DNA of 64,000 nt, from assembly GCA_028023455.1 (NCBI GenBank), contig JAQFVV010012420.1, positions 1,242,001 to 1,306,000 on the forward strand, read 5' to 3'. The position numbers and the translations under genes are program-made. The stretch comes from Epiperipatus broadwayi. Its lineage: Eukaryota; Onychophora; Udeonychophora; Euonychophora; Peripatidae. Below, one piece after another: positions 1-12,226 of this stretch (within the stretch, counting starts at the first letter, position 1; each line of letters opens with the position of its first letter). The notes beneath the pieces were generated by a model that had not been told where the DNA came from, did not search any database, and was given only the letters and a program-made list of their open reading frames with translations.

Positions 1-257
1 TTGGAATCCAGTTTAAGATTTCAATTTTCTATCTATTATCATCTCTTCTAACAATGCTTTCATAGCAAGTACACTTCAGTCTCTTAATTCTTTTAATAAT
101 ATTATGAAGACCTGTTTGTTCTCTCACTCATGTATTTCATTTTTATCTCTTCTTGACACTCCTAATATACATTTCTCCATATTTCATTGAGTAGTCTGAA
201 ATTTCTGTATTGCTCTTCTGTTAAGTGTCCAAATCTGAGATCCATAAATAAGAATTG
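1..257 (-). mobile_element. RTE-type LINE, 3' fragment
   Basis: This piece matches the 3' part of the larger LINE at 8.2-11 kb: bases 1-22 align with 8,311-8,332 with one change, and similarity continues to the shared phrase TCCATAAATAAGAA. It corresponds to the region after the reverse transcriptase. It is broken and runs off the window, so only the 3' portion is visible. Assignment rests on similarity inside the window. Confidence 0.7.
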
Positions 258-1393
258 GATGAAATTAATCATAAAAATTACCCACTTCTCCCAGAGTTCA
301 CCACTCTAGTACTATACAATGAAATGGTATGAAAAGTTTATAAAAATTATGTGATTTTTCTATAAATTCTTAATCGTTTGGAGAAAATCTCCAGCATGAT
401 TATATCAATTTCAAAAAAGAAAAAAATATTTTTCTTAAAGATTAATTTTTGAATAGTCTTAAAATTTCTATAATATTGAAATCAATGCTTTATAAATTAT
501 GATTAATATTAAATAATGTTTAAATTACAAATTATTCTTTATTCTTTTTTTTATTATAGTATTTAAATGACAAATTATTCCTTTTTTTTTTAAAAAAAAA
601 GAAATATTAGCTCAACTAATTAATACATTTTTTCCTTCTCAAATTTAAAAATAAAAAATTAGCGAAACCATTAAGAAGAAAATTTAATTACTATTTCAAA
701 ATAAGTTAAAAAGCAATTTAAACATTAATGTATTTCTTTAATAATTATTCAACAGAATAAATTTTCCAAAAAAAAAACCCATCCTTAACTATTTTATTTG
801 ATAATTTACCAATAAAAGAAAAAAAAATTGAAAAGCAAAAACATTAATTATATTACTGTTTAGAAATCGTTTAAAAGTATTTGCCATTCTTTTAAAATCT
901 GGCTATTCGTTTATCTATTCTTCCATATATATACTATTTATAAATTAATTACATAGCTATTTACTTATCTATTTTTATAAACGTTTTCAGCTATTCGATT
1001 ATTTTATTAATTTATCTATCTCTTTCTTTATTCAACTAACTTTATTTGATAATAAAAAAGAAAGAGAGTGAATGCGAATTCTGTTTTGGAAATGTTTTGA
1101 CCAAATTATTAATAAATGCTTAATTTGGTTCCAGTATATCCAATCTTGCCATTTAATTGTTAAATATATAATTAATATCCTACAATTTTTACCTATTTGT
1201 CTTATATATATATATATTAAAATGGATTGATAGTTTTCTTATTTACAAGACCTTTATGTGGTTAAATCACAGATTGTGTGAAGTAATACAAATAATTTTA
1301 AATAATAAGATATTAAAACATGCTGTAAATCACCATATATTTGATTATATTTATATAAGTAATAAACAAATGAATAAATATCTATTTACATAA
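258..1393. other. AT-rich stretch without recognised gene
   Basis: Dominated by A and T runs with stops in all frames. No exon-like, protein-like or repeat structure was recognised. Confidence 0.6.
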
Positions 1394-1618
1394 GTAATAA
1401 AACAAAATTGGAGTTAGTATGATCAAATTTATGTTACAATTATCAATTTTATAAACAAATATTATCGGTAAGACAGTTTAAAGCATATCTAATATCCCCA
1501 GTATAAGCTATTGAAATAGATTAGATGTTATAAACTATCTATATTATAATGCTTATTGTATATAAATAATATTAGTAACATAAATTTTGTAAGATTAACT
1601 CCAATTTTATTTTATTAC
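1394..1618. mobile_element. Short terminal-inverted-repeat element (MITE-like)
   Basis: The left end (1,394-1,436, starting GTAATAAAACAAAATTGGAG) is repeated in inverted orientation at 1,575-1,618 with a few mismatches. The roughly 140-bp interior has no coding capacity. This is the form of a small non-autonomous DNA transposon. No target duplication was confirmed and the superfamily is not assigned. Confidence 0.55.
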
Positions 1619-2439
1619 ATATAAAATTATATTTAATGTTATATGTTTTGTGAATAAATAAAAAAAAAAAAAGGTTATATAACAACAATAGTTTATTTCT
1701 CAATGTTTTATTGCCCTCCTCATTGTAACATCATATACATATATATATGCGAAGTGGAAAAAAAAAGTTATAGTTTAGAATAAAATCTAATTGTTACTAT
1801 GTTTAATGATCTTTAAACATATTTATACATAACGTTATAATACATATTTAATACACATCGTTAATAATGATGGAGAATAAAACATTGCTTAACTGAAGCT
1901 TTTTTTATATTAAGTACAATATTTATGATAAATAACTTTTTTAACTTTGATTTATATATATATAGCATAATAGGTTTGCATTTATTCTCATTTTAACATA
2001 TATAATGTCTTAATATAAAATTTTTAAAAATGATATCTACATCACATCTCTTCTATGTTATTTCTTCTACAAGGTAAAGATATTTATAGAAGTGTGACAC
2101 TTCCTTATTACTTGTAAAGGCTATATCATACTAAAATCATAATTTTTTTTTAACAGTCAATACATGTATAGTCATCTGCCCAATCCATAACTATTATTCT
2201 CTAGGCAATAATAGCTCCACTTAATTATGAATGGCTTCTGGATGATTATAATTGATTACCTAAGAGAAAAATCCAGTCTGTGACCTAAAAAGATTTCCAA
2301 GATTCACTCAACTTAGACTTAAACCTGACATTATGGGCATGGTAGAAAATGCAATAATCATTATGTACAGTACTCTGAATATAAAAATAATTAGCACTTT
2401 TTCTCATATATATCTTTTCTTTTTGCTCTGAATGACAGG
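1619..2439. other. Intergenic, no gene recognised
   Basis: AT-rich with short TA microsatellites near 1,736-1,748 and 1,955-1,965. The more complex piece at 2,150-2,430 adjoins the outer edge of the LTR-like repeat; I could not assign it. Confidence 0.5.
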
Positions 2440-2985
2440 TCACAGTTAAATAAAGAAACATCAATATAAAAATAAACAAGAGTTTGTTATAATCATAAAT
2501 AAAATATATATTGGTAGGCAAAATAATTATAAATCATTGAGGAGACAATCTCTAATGTAGATATGTTTTAAGTGTATATTTTATTTCTGTATACACATTA
2601 CTTGAGAATAAGAAAATCTACATCTAATTTTCTAAGCTTTTGCTCTCATGCTTACTTTCATTAGCTGCTGCTTTTTGATGTGTGTTCTCTTTCTCTCTCT
2701 CCATATATATAATATTCTTATTTGATACCTGTATTTCTTCGAAGTTATATTCGTAATTTTATAATTGAATATTAATAAACACAGTAACCTAAATATATAT
2801 ATATTTGCATACACAATTTAAGTTTAGTGCATGCTAATTTCTTGTAAATTTTTCTAAAAAGAATAATTATGTAAATGTTGTGCAATAATTATTTTCTGCA
2901 AGAAAACTTCACTTATTTTAATAATATCATATATATATATATCTATCGGCACACATTTTTAAATAATATTATGCACATTTCGATT
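2440..2985 (-). repeat. 3' LTR of the Gypsy element
   Basis: Direct-repeat partner of 6,345-6,785 with the same order of blocks. This copy has an extra CT-rich insertion near 2,685-2,705. It ends shortly before the hAT insertion at 3,004. Confidence 0.65.
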
Positions 2986-3003
2986 CCTTCCATCACTCTA
3001 GAA

Positions 3004-3568
3004 CAGCGGTCAGCAACCTTTTAGATATTGCGAACCACTAACATAATTTTTAAAGATACGAATTAATACGAGCATTGAGTATGATATACATATATATTTA
3101 TTTACATATTAATAATTTTAATTTTAACACAAAAATAATAACAAATAATAGTAATATATATTAAAAATTAGTGCGACATTTGCTGCTCTTGGTTTAAAAT
3201 TATTTTATTAATCCTTGGCTCTAATGATGCCACCGCAATACATAAAGTAACTTCTAGTCAAATTTGATGCCTAGTCAATTGGACAGAATTCGGTATTCTT
3301 ATTTTGTTACTTTTTCTATGCCGCTATCGAGTAGGGGTTAATATAAATGCCTTTGAGGTAGAAGTTAGATAAATCAATTAGCAATGTAATGTTCTTGTTC
3401 TATTTTACATATAATAATTAATACAGCTTAAACAAAATGTATTTTTTATTTAAAAATTTTATTTAGAGGAGCTTAGCGAATTTAAGTAATATCTGAATTT
3501 CTTTTCAGACTATTAAAATTACATCAGAGACCACCAGTGATCCGCAGACCATCGGTTGCCGATCGCTG
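3004..3568. mobile_element. Non-autonomous hAT-type transposon with 8-bp target duplication
   Basis: The left end CAGCGGTCAGCAACC and right end GGTTGCCGATCGCTG form near-perfect inverted repeats. They are flanked by CTCTAGAA (2,996-3,003) and CTTTAGAA (3,569-3,576), an 8-bp target duplication with one mismatch. CAG-starting ends with 8-bp duplications are the known signature of hAT transposons. The interior has no transposase. It landed next to the Gypsy LTR, so it is younger than that element. Confidence 0.82.
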
Positions 3569-3869
3569 CTTTAGAAAATTAACTTACAAAAAATAATCTT
3601 GCAATTTTTTAGGTTTTTTGCATTCTCCAAAAGGTGTAGAGTCTTTTTCTCTGCTTTTTCTTGGCAACTCTCTCTTTACAGCTAAATCCCTGATTCATTC
3701 AACAAATCATTTGTCTCGAATAACTGCTTTTCATTAATTAAATTTAAGACTGGCAGCTTTTACGCTGTATCAGTACTTCCTTATTCTTTTAATGAAGTAA
3801 TATCATTTAATTTTGAATTAGCACTGAAACTTGGCTTGCATATTCTGAAGTTTTCTTTACATTTCTAAA

Positions 3870-4150
3870 TATGCCCATTAAAGGACAATGGTCAGTATAG
3901 ATTTTGAACTCACACCCATAAATATATTAGTGAAATTTTTTAATAGAATGTATTATTGCCAGAGTTTTTTTGTCCAAATAAATATACATTTTTCACCACA
4001 GCTGTCAATATTCAGAAGGCATAAGCATTCACCTCTATAGTAGTGATGAGATATAATCACTCCTTTACAATAATCTGGGGCATTTATGGTAATAATGACC
4101 TCATGTTTATTATGATAATGGACAAGTAAATCTTCAGATGTAAGCATTTC
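3870..4150 (-). pseudogene. Gypsy pol RNase H domain, broken
   Basis: An open stretch at 4,147-3,953 begins MLTSEDLLVHYHNKHEV and is followed, after an interruption, by ALAIIHSIKKFH and then YTDHCPLMGIF near 3,900-3,865. The series LLVHY, a block like the usual SPYGVGAVLSH, LAIIxxxKKFHxYIYG and YTDHxPLxGIF is the typical order of the Ty3/Gypsy RNase H domain that follows reverse transcriptase. The usual aspartate-rich centre is altered (NAPDYCKGVIISHH), so catalysis is unlikely. Confidence 0.75.
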
Positions 4151-5489
4151 CTTTGCTTTATTGAAAGCATTCTTATGATTTGCAGTTCATTTCCAACATT
4201 ATTCTTTCTTTTGTAAATGGTATAATCACATAGTAACACGTGCTTTTCTTTTTAGAAAACTTTCATAAAACTCAGAAACATCTGCAGGTCTTTCACATTT
4301 TTCAGTTTAGTGATGCTTTATCTTGGTTAGGATACTTCCCACTAACATTCATTAAAAGACCTAAGAACATAATTTCCTTAACAGACCAAATGCATTTAAC
4401 TTTGTATTATCCAACTATGTGCAAACTTTTAATATGTGTGTAACTAATTCATTTTATGTCTCTGACATAACTAATAGTCATCAAGGTAAGGACTAATACC
4501 TTTCATATTCTGACATAAACTATCCATTTTGGGTTTGAAACAGATTTGTGTAATAGTAATTCAGTATGGCACTTTGTTGCATTTGAATAATCCAAGGTAA
4601 GTGCATATTGTCAGTGACTAAGCTGTTCTACTCATAACTGGAATTTGGTAAGATGTAGATTTCAAATCAAGCTTCACAAAATATTTTGCATTCTTTAACA
4701 AAATTATTGTCTCTAGAATGGTTGGACCTGGATAAACTCCTTTATTTATACATTTTTTAAGTGTCACTTGGTAATTACATAAACAAACAGTCCCCTAGGC
4801 TTTTAAATCACTACAACCAAAGTGGCCAGGATAACTCTTCTATTGAAGTTTACAGCCTTTTCTTGACTAGATCTTGAATAGCTTCTTTCATTTTCAAACT
4901 TAGGACAAATGGAACCCTTCAAGGTTTGCAGGTAATGGAGTGTGTGTTTTTAACTAGCTTTATGTCAGCTAATTTTATTTTAAACTCTACTAGTACTGAC
5001 TTGAACAGCTATGAACCTTTTGATCCAAACTTTGGACTCCAACTGTATATTTTGACTATATCAATTTGAATATCCAGTGGTCCAAATCAATTTTTTCATA
5101 GGATTGGACTAAGATCTCTTTTCACTATGTATAATAGCAGTAATTTTATTTTGGCTTTTAGTTTAACTGGTACTATTGCTTAATCTTCTACATTGACCCC
5201 ATTTCCATTTACATCCATGATTCTCTGCTTTTTTCATAATGACACTCTTTCTCATCTTTTTTATTAATTCTATCCAGTCTTTTAGCAAAGTCAAAAACAT
5301 TCTCATACTACTGTCAATACTGGTTTTAACAAATGTTATTATTATCTACTGTTTAAGGTTTTTACTTTACCTTTACTCTTGACTTCTCATTCCTATGATT
5401 TGAAATCTGTACACAACTTTTTTTTCTAACTTTGTATTTTGTTGAAAACAAGTTGTAAATGACTGGTTGTTCCACATATGTGGTATTTA

Positions 5490-5790
5490 TTTAGCACTTT
5501 TAAATGTTTCCTTTCTACCACAACAATAGCATATAAAAAACTTCACAGGGTTTTGATAACTCATGCTCTAAATGTCAACTTTATTTACAGTCATTTTATA
5601 TGCTCCTACATTACTTATATTTTGAAATTCTGTAACATCTTCCATGAATAATTCTTGTGTTACACATTTATTCACTGCCCGTGTAAATGTCTAGACTACT
5701 TCACTGAGGGAAACTTGATGTAACTTGTTGTCAGTTAGTCCCATAGCCACTGACCAAGTAACATGTCAGCAAATTCAACACTAAATTTAC
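5490..5790 (-). pseudogene. Gypsy gag remnant with zinc-knuckle-like motif
   Basis: On the minus strand a gag-like segment EFADMLLGQWLWD (near 5,780-5,740) precedes YCCGRKETFKSAK (near 5,530-5,490). The latter resembles the C-x2-C-x4-H-x4-C nucleic-acid-binding knuckle of gag but lacks several metal ligands. Stops and frameshifts separate the parts. The order relative to the RNase H domain fits a gag-pol polyprotein. Confidence 0.5.
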
Positions 5791-6344
5791 AGTGGTTTGC
5801 TAATTCTCAGTATTATATCAAGTTGTTGATACTTTTCATTCAGTACTTGTCATCTATTTTTGAAACATAGACATGATGTCCATATAGACATTAGTGATTC
5901 AAAGTATATACTCAAATTTTTCTTTAAGCCTAAAATATGCTACTACTTCTGAAAGCTTCAGTTTGTAAAGTCTTTTTGCTACTTGCAGAATATCTTTTCC
6001 TACCAGCCATATCAGTGTTATCATCTATAAGTTGTCAACTTCTATCTTATTAATGAGCATATATTTCTCTATGTGCTCAATGTGCAAGCACCAGTTTGCT
6101 GTACATTTAATATCAAATTCCTTAACACTACTGAGAAAGGCTATTTTTGGACTGGGTTGTATAATTTATATACAAACATTGCAATTCTCTTAATTCTTTC
6201 AATTTCAATATTGACATTCTATCCACTTGTGGCACTTTTGGCATTTGCACAGATTCTTCTATTCACTGAAGCCATTCCGCTGTACTTCAGATCTCTTGTC
6301 ATCTGCAGCCACTCTGCTATGTTGGCTGGAGGTATATGCATATC

Positions 6345-6785
6345 AGCCAGGTCACAATTAAATAAATAACTATATAAAAATAAACATGAATTTATTATAC
6401 TCACAAATAATATATACATATAGATAAATGAACTAGTTATAAATCCTTGAAGAGACAGTCTATAACGTAAAAATCTTTTAAGTGTATATTTTATTTCTCT
6501 ATAAACATTACTTGAGAAGAAGAAAATATCTGATTTTCTAAGCTTCTGCATGCAATTCCATCTGTTGCTGCGTTTTAATGTGTGTGTTCTGCATATATAT
6601 ATATATTTAATTTGCATACACAATTTAAGTTTAGTGCATGCTAATTTATTGTAAATTTTGCTAGAGTAATTATGTAAATGTTGGGCAGTAATTATTTTCT
6701 GAATAAAATTTTATTTATTTTAACAATATCATTTTATATATCCATACATTCATTTTTTATAATACTATACACATTTCACTCTTCA
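6345..6785 (-). repeat. 5' LTR of the Gypsy element
   Basis: Direct-repeat partner of 2,440-2,985. It lies upstream of the gag-like segment on the minus strand, as a 5' LTR should. It shares the block ACACAATTTAAGTTTAGTGC with the other copy. Confidence 0.65.
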
Positions 6786-8214
6786 AAGTATTAATCATCC
6801 CAACCTAGGGCGACCATATTTTCACAGGGCATAACCGGGACATACGACCAAAAAAAAAAAAAAAAATTCATTGCAGATTACTGTATATCTAGTACGAAAT
6901 TTAAAAAAAAATCACAAAACATTTACATTTTTAACAATATACTCATTTCATAATATAGATAAAGCAAAAGACAATTGTTTGTATACTTATATTATCTATC
7001 AAAACAAATTAACAAATTGAAATCATTTATTACAAACGTACGAAAATAATAAGTCACTTCCGATTTGGAAAAAAATATTGATTAACCAATAAAAAATTAA
7101 GTGTAAAATATTAAATGAATAAATATTAATTTAAGATAAATATAAAGTTAAAATTAAGACATTAACTGTCCCGAAATGTAACTAACCCAATCTTTTAAAT
7201 ACATTTTCAAGATATTAATACATTAACTTTTTTACTCTTTTTTAAAAATAATATTAATTAAAAATTCAAACAATATCTTCTTAATTCTGCTTTATTATAT
7301 AGTTTTTCTATAACAAATGCATATTTTGCTTCACAATATTTTTAAAATTCAAAATGTCCTTTACATTAAAACAAACATTATCCATAATTAACAGTCTCTA
7401 TGAGCAAAATAAAAATTTCTCACAAGCCTTATCTTTTTTAACAATCTAGAAAACATTGCCTTTCTCCATTTTATTTCAAACTGGATTTTTTCTGAAGGTT
7501 TTTCAGTTTTAAAAATCAATCTTTTTTTTTTAATATTATTTAGTATAAGGCCAAAATATTTCCATCTTGCTTAAACTTATTCGCTTTTCATTCTTTGTTA
7601 TTTCCAATATATATTTCTTATGCTTTTTCGTGTTAAGTCACACATATACATATTTAAATCTAAAGTTACTGATTCTCAGCTGCTAGTCACGTTAATGATA
7701 ATAAAACAATAATCAAATTATTTATAGCTTGGATATCCATAAAAAATTTGAGCACAAGAAGTGACAGAACTAAATCCCAGATCTGTAGACCACTGCCATT
7801 CTACACTTCAGTCATAACTTTCAAAGCAATACCAAGTTAATACTATTCTTTAAATGAAAAACCTTAATATATACTGTTTCAAATTGATATCCATAAATAT
7901 TTCTTAATTCAGAGTAAGCATATAAAACAATATTGTATGTATGTAAATTGGCATGTTCCTGGTGAAAAATGATCTGGATAAAACTTGAATTTTTTTTTTC
8001 AATTTTTTTTAAATATCAGATATTTAATCCATAGCTCAATCTAACAAACTCTTCATTATCAATAAATAGATATCTATTAATATTGAATGATTAGATAGAA
8101 TGGGTAGTGGACTGGCTATTTGAAAAAAGATTAAGTTTGATAGAAAACTTGGAAAAATATCAAGTTTGATATTGATTTTAAAATGCAGCTAGTCAATATA
8201 GTAGCATATGTACT
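6786..8214. other. AT-rich stretch with a possible transposon end
   Basis: TAGGGCGACCATAT (from about 6,806) followed by ACAGGGCATAACCGGGACA looks like the conserved terminus of a DNA transposon family, but I found no matching inverted end nearby. The rest to 8,214 is AT-rich with no gene recognised. Confidence 0.35.
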
Positions 8215-9009
8215 ATCAATATGCCTCTCTTCACCACATTACTCCAGCACACTTCTTTATTTTATCCATTCACCTCTCTCAAGGTCACTTTTTAGATCTT
8301 TTACAACCTCTTGGAATCCAATTTAAGATTTCATCTATCTATCTATTATCATCACCTTTAACAAAATATCCAGGCTAACTCCACTTCAGTCTCTTTATTC
8401 TTTTACTGATAGCAGTAACACCTGTTTGTTCTCTTAACCATGTATTACATTTTCAATCTTTTCTTGTTACTCATAACATGCATCTTTCCATACTTCCTTG
8501 AGAGGTCTGAAGTCAATGCATTGTTCTTCTGTTAAATGTCTAAGTCTCAGGTCCATAAATAAGAACTGGTAACACATATATTAAAAACCTTACTTTTCAA
8601 ACACATAGGCATATTTTCTTTTAATATTAAAGTTATTTCCAACAAAAGCACTCCAACCAACTTTAATGCTATGATTAATTTCATCCACTATGTTTCCATT
8701 TATAATATTAATTTGACCAAGATATTGTTAGTTGCTAACTTTTTCTAACTCATTATTTTTAATCTTTATTTTCTTTTTTTTGAGTAAATCCATTGAACAT
8801 TACTTTTAGTCTTTTTAACATTTACCTTTAATCATATTTTCTTACTTTCATCTGATAATTCTTGCAACATTTTTCTGAAGCTCTGAAGCATTATTTGCAA
8901 AAATAACTACATCATCTCCAAAATCTAGATGACTTAAATAATCTCCATTTACTTTTATTCCTCTTAGCTTCTAATTTTGATCCTCAAAATACTTTTTTCA
9001 AAACTTCTG

Positions 9010-9495
9010 TTAAACGTTTTGAAGATATGGAGTCACCCTGTCACACACCCTTCTCAATGTTTTAGCACCATTATGTAATATAATTGTTGCTGTTGCATTT
9101 TTATAAATGTTCTTCAGAATATGACAATATCCTGGATCTATATCTTGATGATCCAATGCTTTAATCACTGAATAAATGCTTGTAGAATCAAATGTCTTTT
9201 CATCATCTACAAATCCAAAGCATAATGGCAACTCATATTCATTGGCCTTTTCTATAACTTCTCTCATTACTTTGAAATGAGCCACTGTAAATAAAACCAC
9301 TTTTAAATCCAGCTTGTTCTTTTGGTTGTTAAAATCCAAAGATTTCTGTAAATGAGTTGTAATTATTTTGATACAAATTTTGTATAGAACTGATAAAAGA
9401 CTGATAGATCTGTAATATTTAATATTTTCTTTATCACCTCTTAAAATATTGATATTAGTACTGCATTTTCCAATTACCTTGTACATCTTTATCAT
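9010..9495 (-). pseudogene. Reverse transcriptase fragment of the RTE LINE
   Basis: A 161-codon open stretch containing RSISLLSVLYKICIKIITTH, CFGFVDDEKTFDS, and LKNIYKNATATIILHNG. These match the fingers and palm of LINE reverse transcriptase up to the position just before the GxxQGD motif, which here is degraded to CDRVTPYL. The catalytic DD lies further along in another frame near 8,930. It is a fragment of the element above, not a separate gene. Confidence 0.75.
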
Positions 9496-9697
9496 TTAGA
9501 CATTTAGTATATAACTTTGTCAAAAATTTTTGTATTTCTTCTCCTGCTTCTTTTAAGATATTGATTATAACTCCATCATTTCCTAGAACCTTTACCTTTT
9601 TTATATATATTTAATTGCATGTCCCACTTCTTCATTTAAAATCCTGGGTTATTCAGAAGATATGATAGTTGTAGGAGATACTTTTTCTTGTTCTTTA

Positions 9698-9907
9698 TTA
9701 GTATATAATTCTTGATAGAACTCTTCTACACATTTCATAATAAATCATTTCTCTCTTTAGTAATAGTTCCATCTTTTTTCTTATTGCTGAAATAAGTTTC
9801 CTACCAATACCAAGATATTGTTTTACACTCTTGAGACTTTTATTCTCTTCTATAAATTTTCTTGCTAGTTCACAATTATATTTTCTTATATCATAATTTT
9901 TTTTCAC
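9698..9907 (-). pseudogene. LINE linker region between endonuclease and reverse transcriptase
   Basis: A 69-codon open stretch rich in Lys and Glu (CELARKFIEENKSLKSVKQ). It matches the position and character of the basic linker that joins endonuclease and reverse transcriptase in RTE-type LINEs. It has no independent start signal and is flanked by stops. Confidence 0.5.
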
Positions 9908-11030
9908 ACTATTTTACAAAATTCAAGCTAGTCAGTCCATCTTAATGCCTTATTTTTATATATTTTCATATTTCTTCTTTTCTTCATAAATTGTCTTGCC
10001 TCAAGTAGAAATTTTACTGGTCAATTGCTGCTTTTTTGTACCAGCTATCTTTGTTGCAGTTTTTAAAAGTGTATCAGTTATCTTCCTATTGATTTCATTC
10101 AAATCTGAATCATGTTCAGAATCTGTTAATATTTGAAAACAATTTGCAAGTTTTAATTTAAATTCATTGGGATATTTCTGAAGATTAGGAATATCAGCTG
10201 TGAATATTGTTTTTTTTCATAATTTCTGTCCCTCTAATTTTGCATTAACATGTATCTTACATCTCACTAATCGATGATCATTTCCTGTATTGAATTTATT
10301 AAAAACATTATAATCTTGAAATATACAGTTTGTATTAGTCAAAATAAAATCCAATTCTGCTGTACCTTCATTTGGATTCTTCCATGGGTGTATGACTTTC
10401 TCTCATTTTCTACCACCATAATCAAATTTACCTACAGTACTTTCATCTTTAATTGTTTATCAATTATAGCTTTAAAATCTCCCATGACAATTTTAAAATG
10501 TTGTTGTGACTGATCTAGTCTTTTGTAGATCCATATAAAATTCTCTATTTTAGCATCATAATGAGGGCTTGTTGAAACATAAACCTGAATTATCTACATT
10601 TGATATTTTCTATTAATTTTGAATAACTAATCTTGCCATTCTGATAAACCATCAATCTTCACAATGCTGTTCTTCCACTTTTTATTTATAATGAATTCTT
10701 CTTTATTTTCACATCCCATGTTTGTGTCTTTGTAGTACAGTGCATGTCCACTTTCTTCCAACTTCACAAAGTCTAGTAATATACCATTTAATATGAGATA
10801 GTTCTTCCAATTTTTACAATCTTTCTTCATGTGAAAGTGATCTGCAATTGTAACTACCTAAATAAAAGTATACCATCAAATGGCAGTCTAGGTTCACAAC
10901 TACGAGATTTCTCATCATTCTTGGCCTTTGGTTGCTAACTGCTTCCTTGGCTGGTGACATTGCAGCCACCTGGGATTAATGACCATGATTTATTTGTGTC
11001 TGTCATGATTGTAAATATCTATTAGAAAAA

Positions 11031-11997
11031 AAAATGCATTCACACACAGATTCATTCTGCCTTCAAGAAAAAACTGATTACCATTAAGAGCATGGAGAAG
11101 GAAGCCCATGATATTTCTTGATCTTTAAACATGGAGGTAAAAATCCAATAAACTCACTATGCTAGGTAATGTGTGTTGGTGAGCAGTCCATCCATGTTCA
11201 TATACTATATGAATAATCACATAGTAATAAAAACTGCTATGACAAGAATATATGGGGTGAACATTAGACATTTGCTCTATTTCTTTAAGGCATTCAAAAG
11301 AAATCAAAGGGTCTCTTTTCAGTTAATATCAAATTCCTTTCTGAAGCAATATTGTTTTATATGAAAACCAAAATTAAATTATTTCTTAGGTATTAGACTC
11401 ACATGATTTAGAGCAGTGGTAGAGTTGTGAACTCAAGAATTAAAGACAATGGATCACAACTCAATCTTGACCTTTCTGATTCTTGAACATCTTATACTTA
11501 TTTAATTACTTTAATGGATATCCTACTATTCTTAGAGAGTAAAATGAATAGGAAAACATTTAAATCCTCACCACAGGGCAATCATAAGACTGCTGAGTTA
11601 TCCATTTTTACTTGTTTTTGGAGAGTAATTAGCTTTGAAATGGATTATTTAAAGGCTGTTTTACCCTTTTTAATTAAAACAAACACATGCACATATAATT
11701 TAATTAAAAACATTTTCTTATACGATCTTTTATTTTTTCAGAAAATCTAATACAAATATTTTAAGATTATTAGTTATATTTCCAGAAAAGATGTGATCTA
11801 TTTGTGGATAGGGAATTGCTATACATTTTTTTTTTCCAAATCTATAATTTAGGTCATAAACTAGCATAAATAATCAAATGTAGCAAATCTAAGTTGAGCT
11901 AATATTGCATATTAATTTATATTATAGAAAAATTTATTTTTTCTAAATACAAACTCATATTTATATAAAATAATTCATTTAAAACAACTGAAATTTT
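11031..11997. other. No gene recognised
   Basis: AT-rich. A weakly tRNA-like segment near 11,410-11,490 (GAGCAGTGGTAGAGTTGTG) could be an old SINE but is too diverged to call. The short open frames around 11,173-11,364 and 11,514-11,750 show no recognisable protein. Confidence 0.45.
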
Positions 11998-12226
11998 TTC
12001 CTGAAGGTTTATTGATGATGGCATTATAGATGTGATAATATATTCGACTATTTCCACAATGTATAGAAAATTTAAAATTTATTTAAACTTTTCAAATACA
12101 AATAATTGGGTGTGTTATTACTAACAAGTTGTTTGTATTTGAAAAGTTTAAATAAATTTTAAATTTTCTATACATTCAACATTTACTATTAGATAATGGA
12201 AATAGTCCAACATATTATAACAATTG
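11998..12226. repeat. Foldback element, PLE family A-related
   Basis: The left arm starts TTCCTGAAGGTTTATTGATG. A central inverted pair follows: the segment ATTTAAACTTTTCAAATAC and its reverse complement, about 30-40 bp apart, then the inverted end AATGGAAATAGTCCAAC. The same terminal sequence recurs at 13.2-13.6, 21.0-21.1, 24.8-24.96, 32.0-32.28 and 39.5-40.06 kb, two of these next to PLE protein remnants. I infer a non-autonomous or terminal derivative of that PLE family. Confidence 0.6.

Larger units (their letters stand above)
2440..6785 (-). mobile_element. Ty3/Gypsy-type LTR retrotransposon, degenerate
   Basis: Two direct repeats of roughly 450-550 bp (2,440-2,985 and 6,345-6,785) share long stretches, for example TTTAAGTGTATATTTTATTT and TTTAAGTTTAGTGCATGCTA, and flank an interior that reads as broken gag-pol on the minus strand. 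In 5' to 3' order on that strand I see a gag-like stretch near 5,780, a zinc-knuckle-like CYCCGRKETFK near 5,530, and an RNase H domain at 3,870-4,150. The repeats are therefore best read as LTRs. The element has many stops and is not active. LTR ends, primer-binding site and target duplication are not resolved. A hAT-type element sits between pol and the 3' LTR. Confidence 0.75.
8215..11030 (-). mobile_element. RTE-type LINE retrotransposon, nearly full length but broken
   Basis: Read on the minus strand, the element shows an AP-like endonuclease part (about 10,870-10,240, with IVMGDFKAIIDK and TGNDHRLVRCK-like segments), a linker, and a reverse transcriptase (about 9,500-8,750). The RT has YYRSISLLSVLYKI, the FVDDEKTFDS segment matching the usual VDYEKAFDS, and HLDFGDDVVIFANNASELQ, where the usual FADD is FGDD. 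After it comes a tail seen again at 1-257, 31.8-32.3 kb and 55.7-56.1 kb. This order is that of RTE/BovB-like LINEs. Numerous frameshifts mean no functional protein. The 5' end near 11,030 is uncertain. Confidence 0.8.

Noticed and set aside
6806-7200. A complete DNA transposon starting TAGGGCGACCATAT
   Set aside because: The left terminus looks conserved, but no matching inverted right end was found, so only an end fragment can be suggested.
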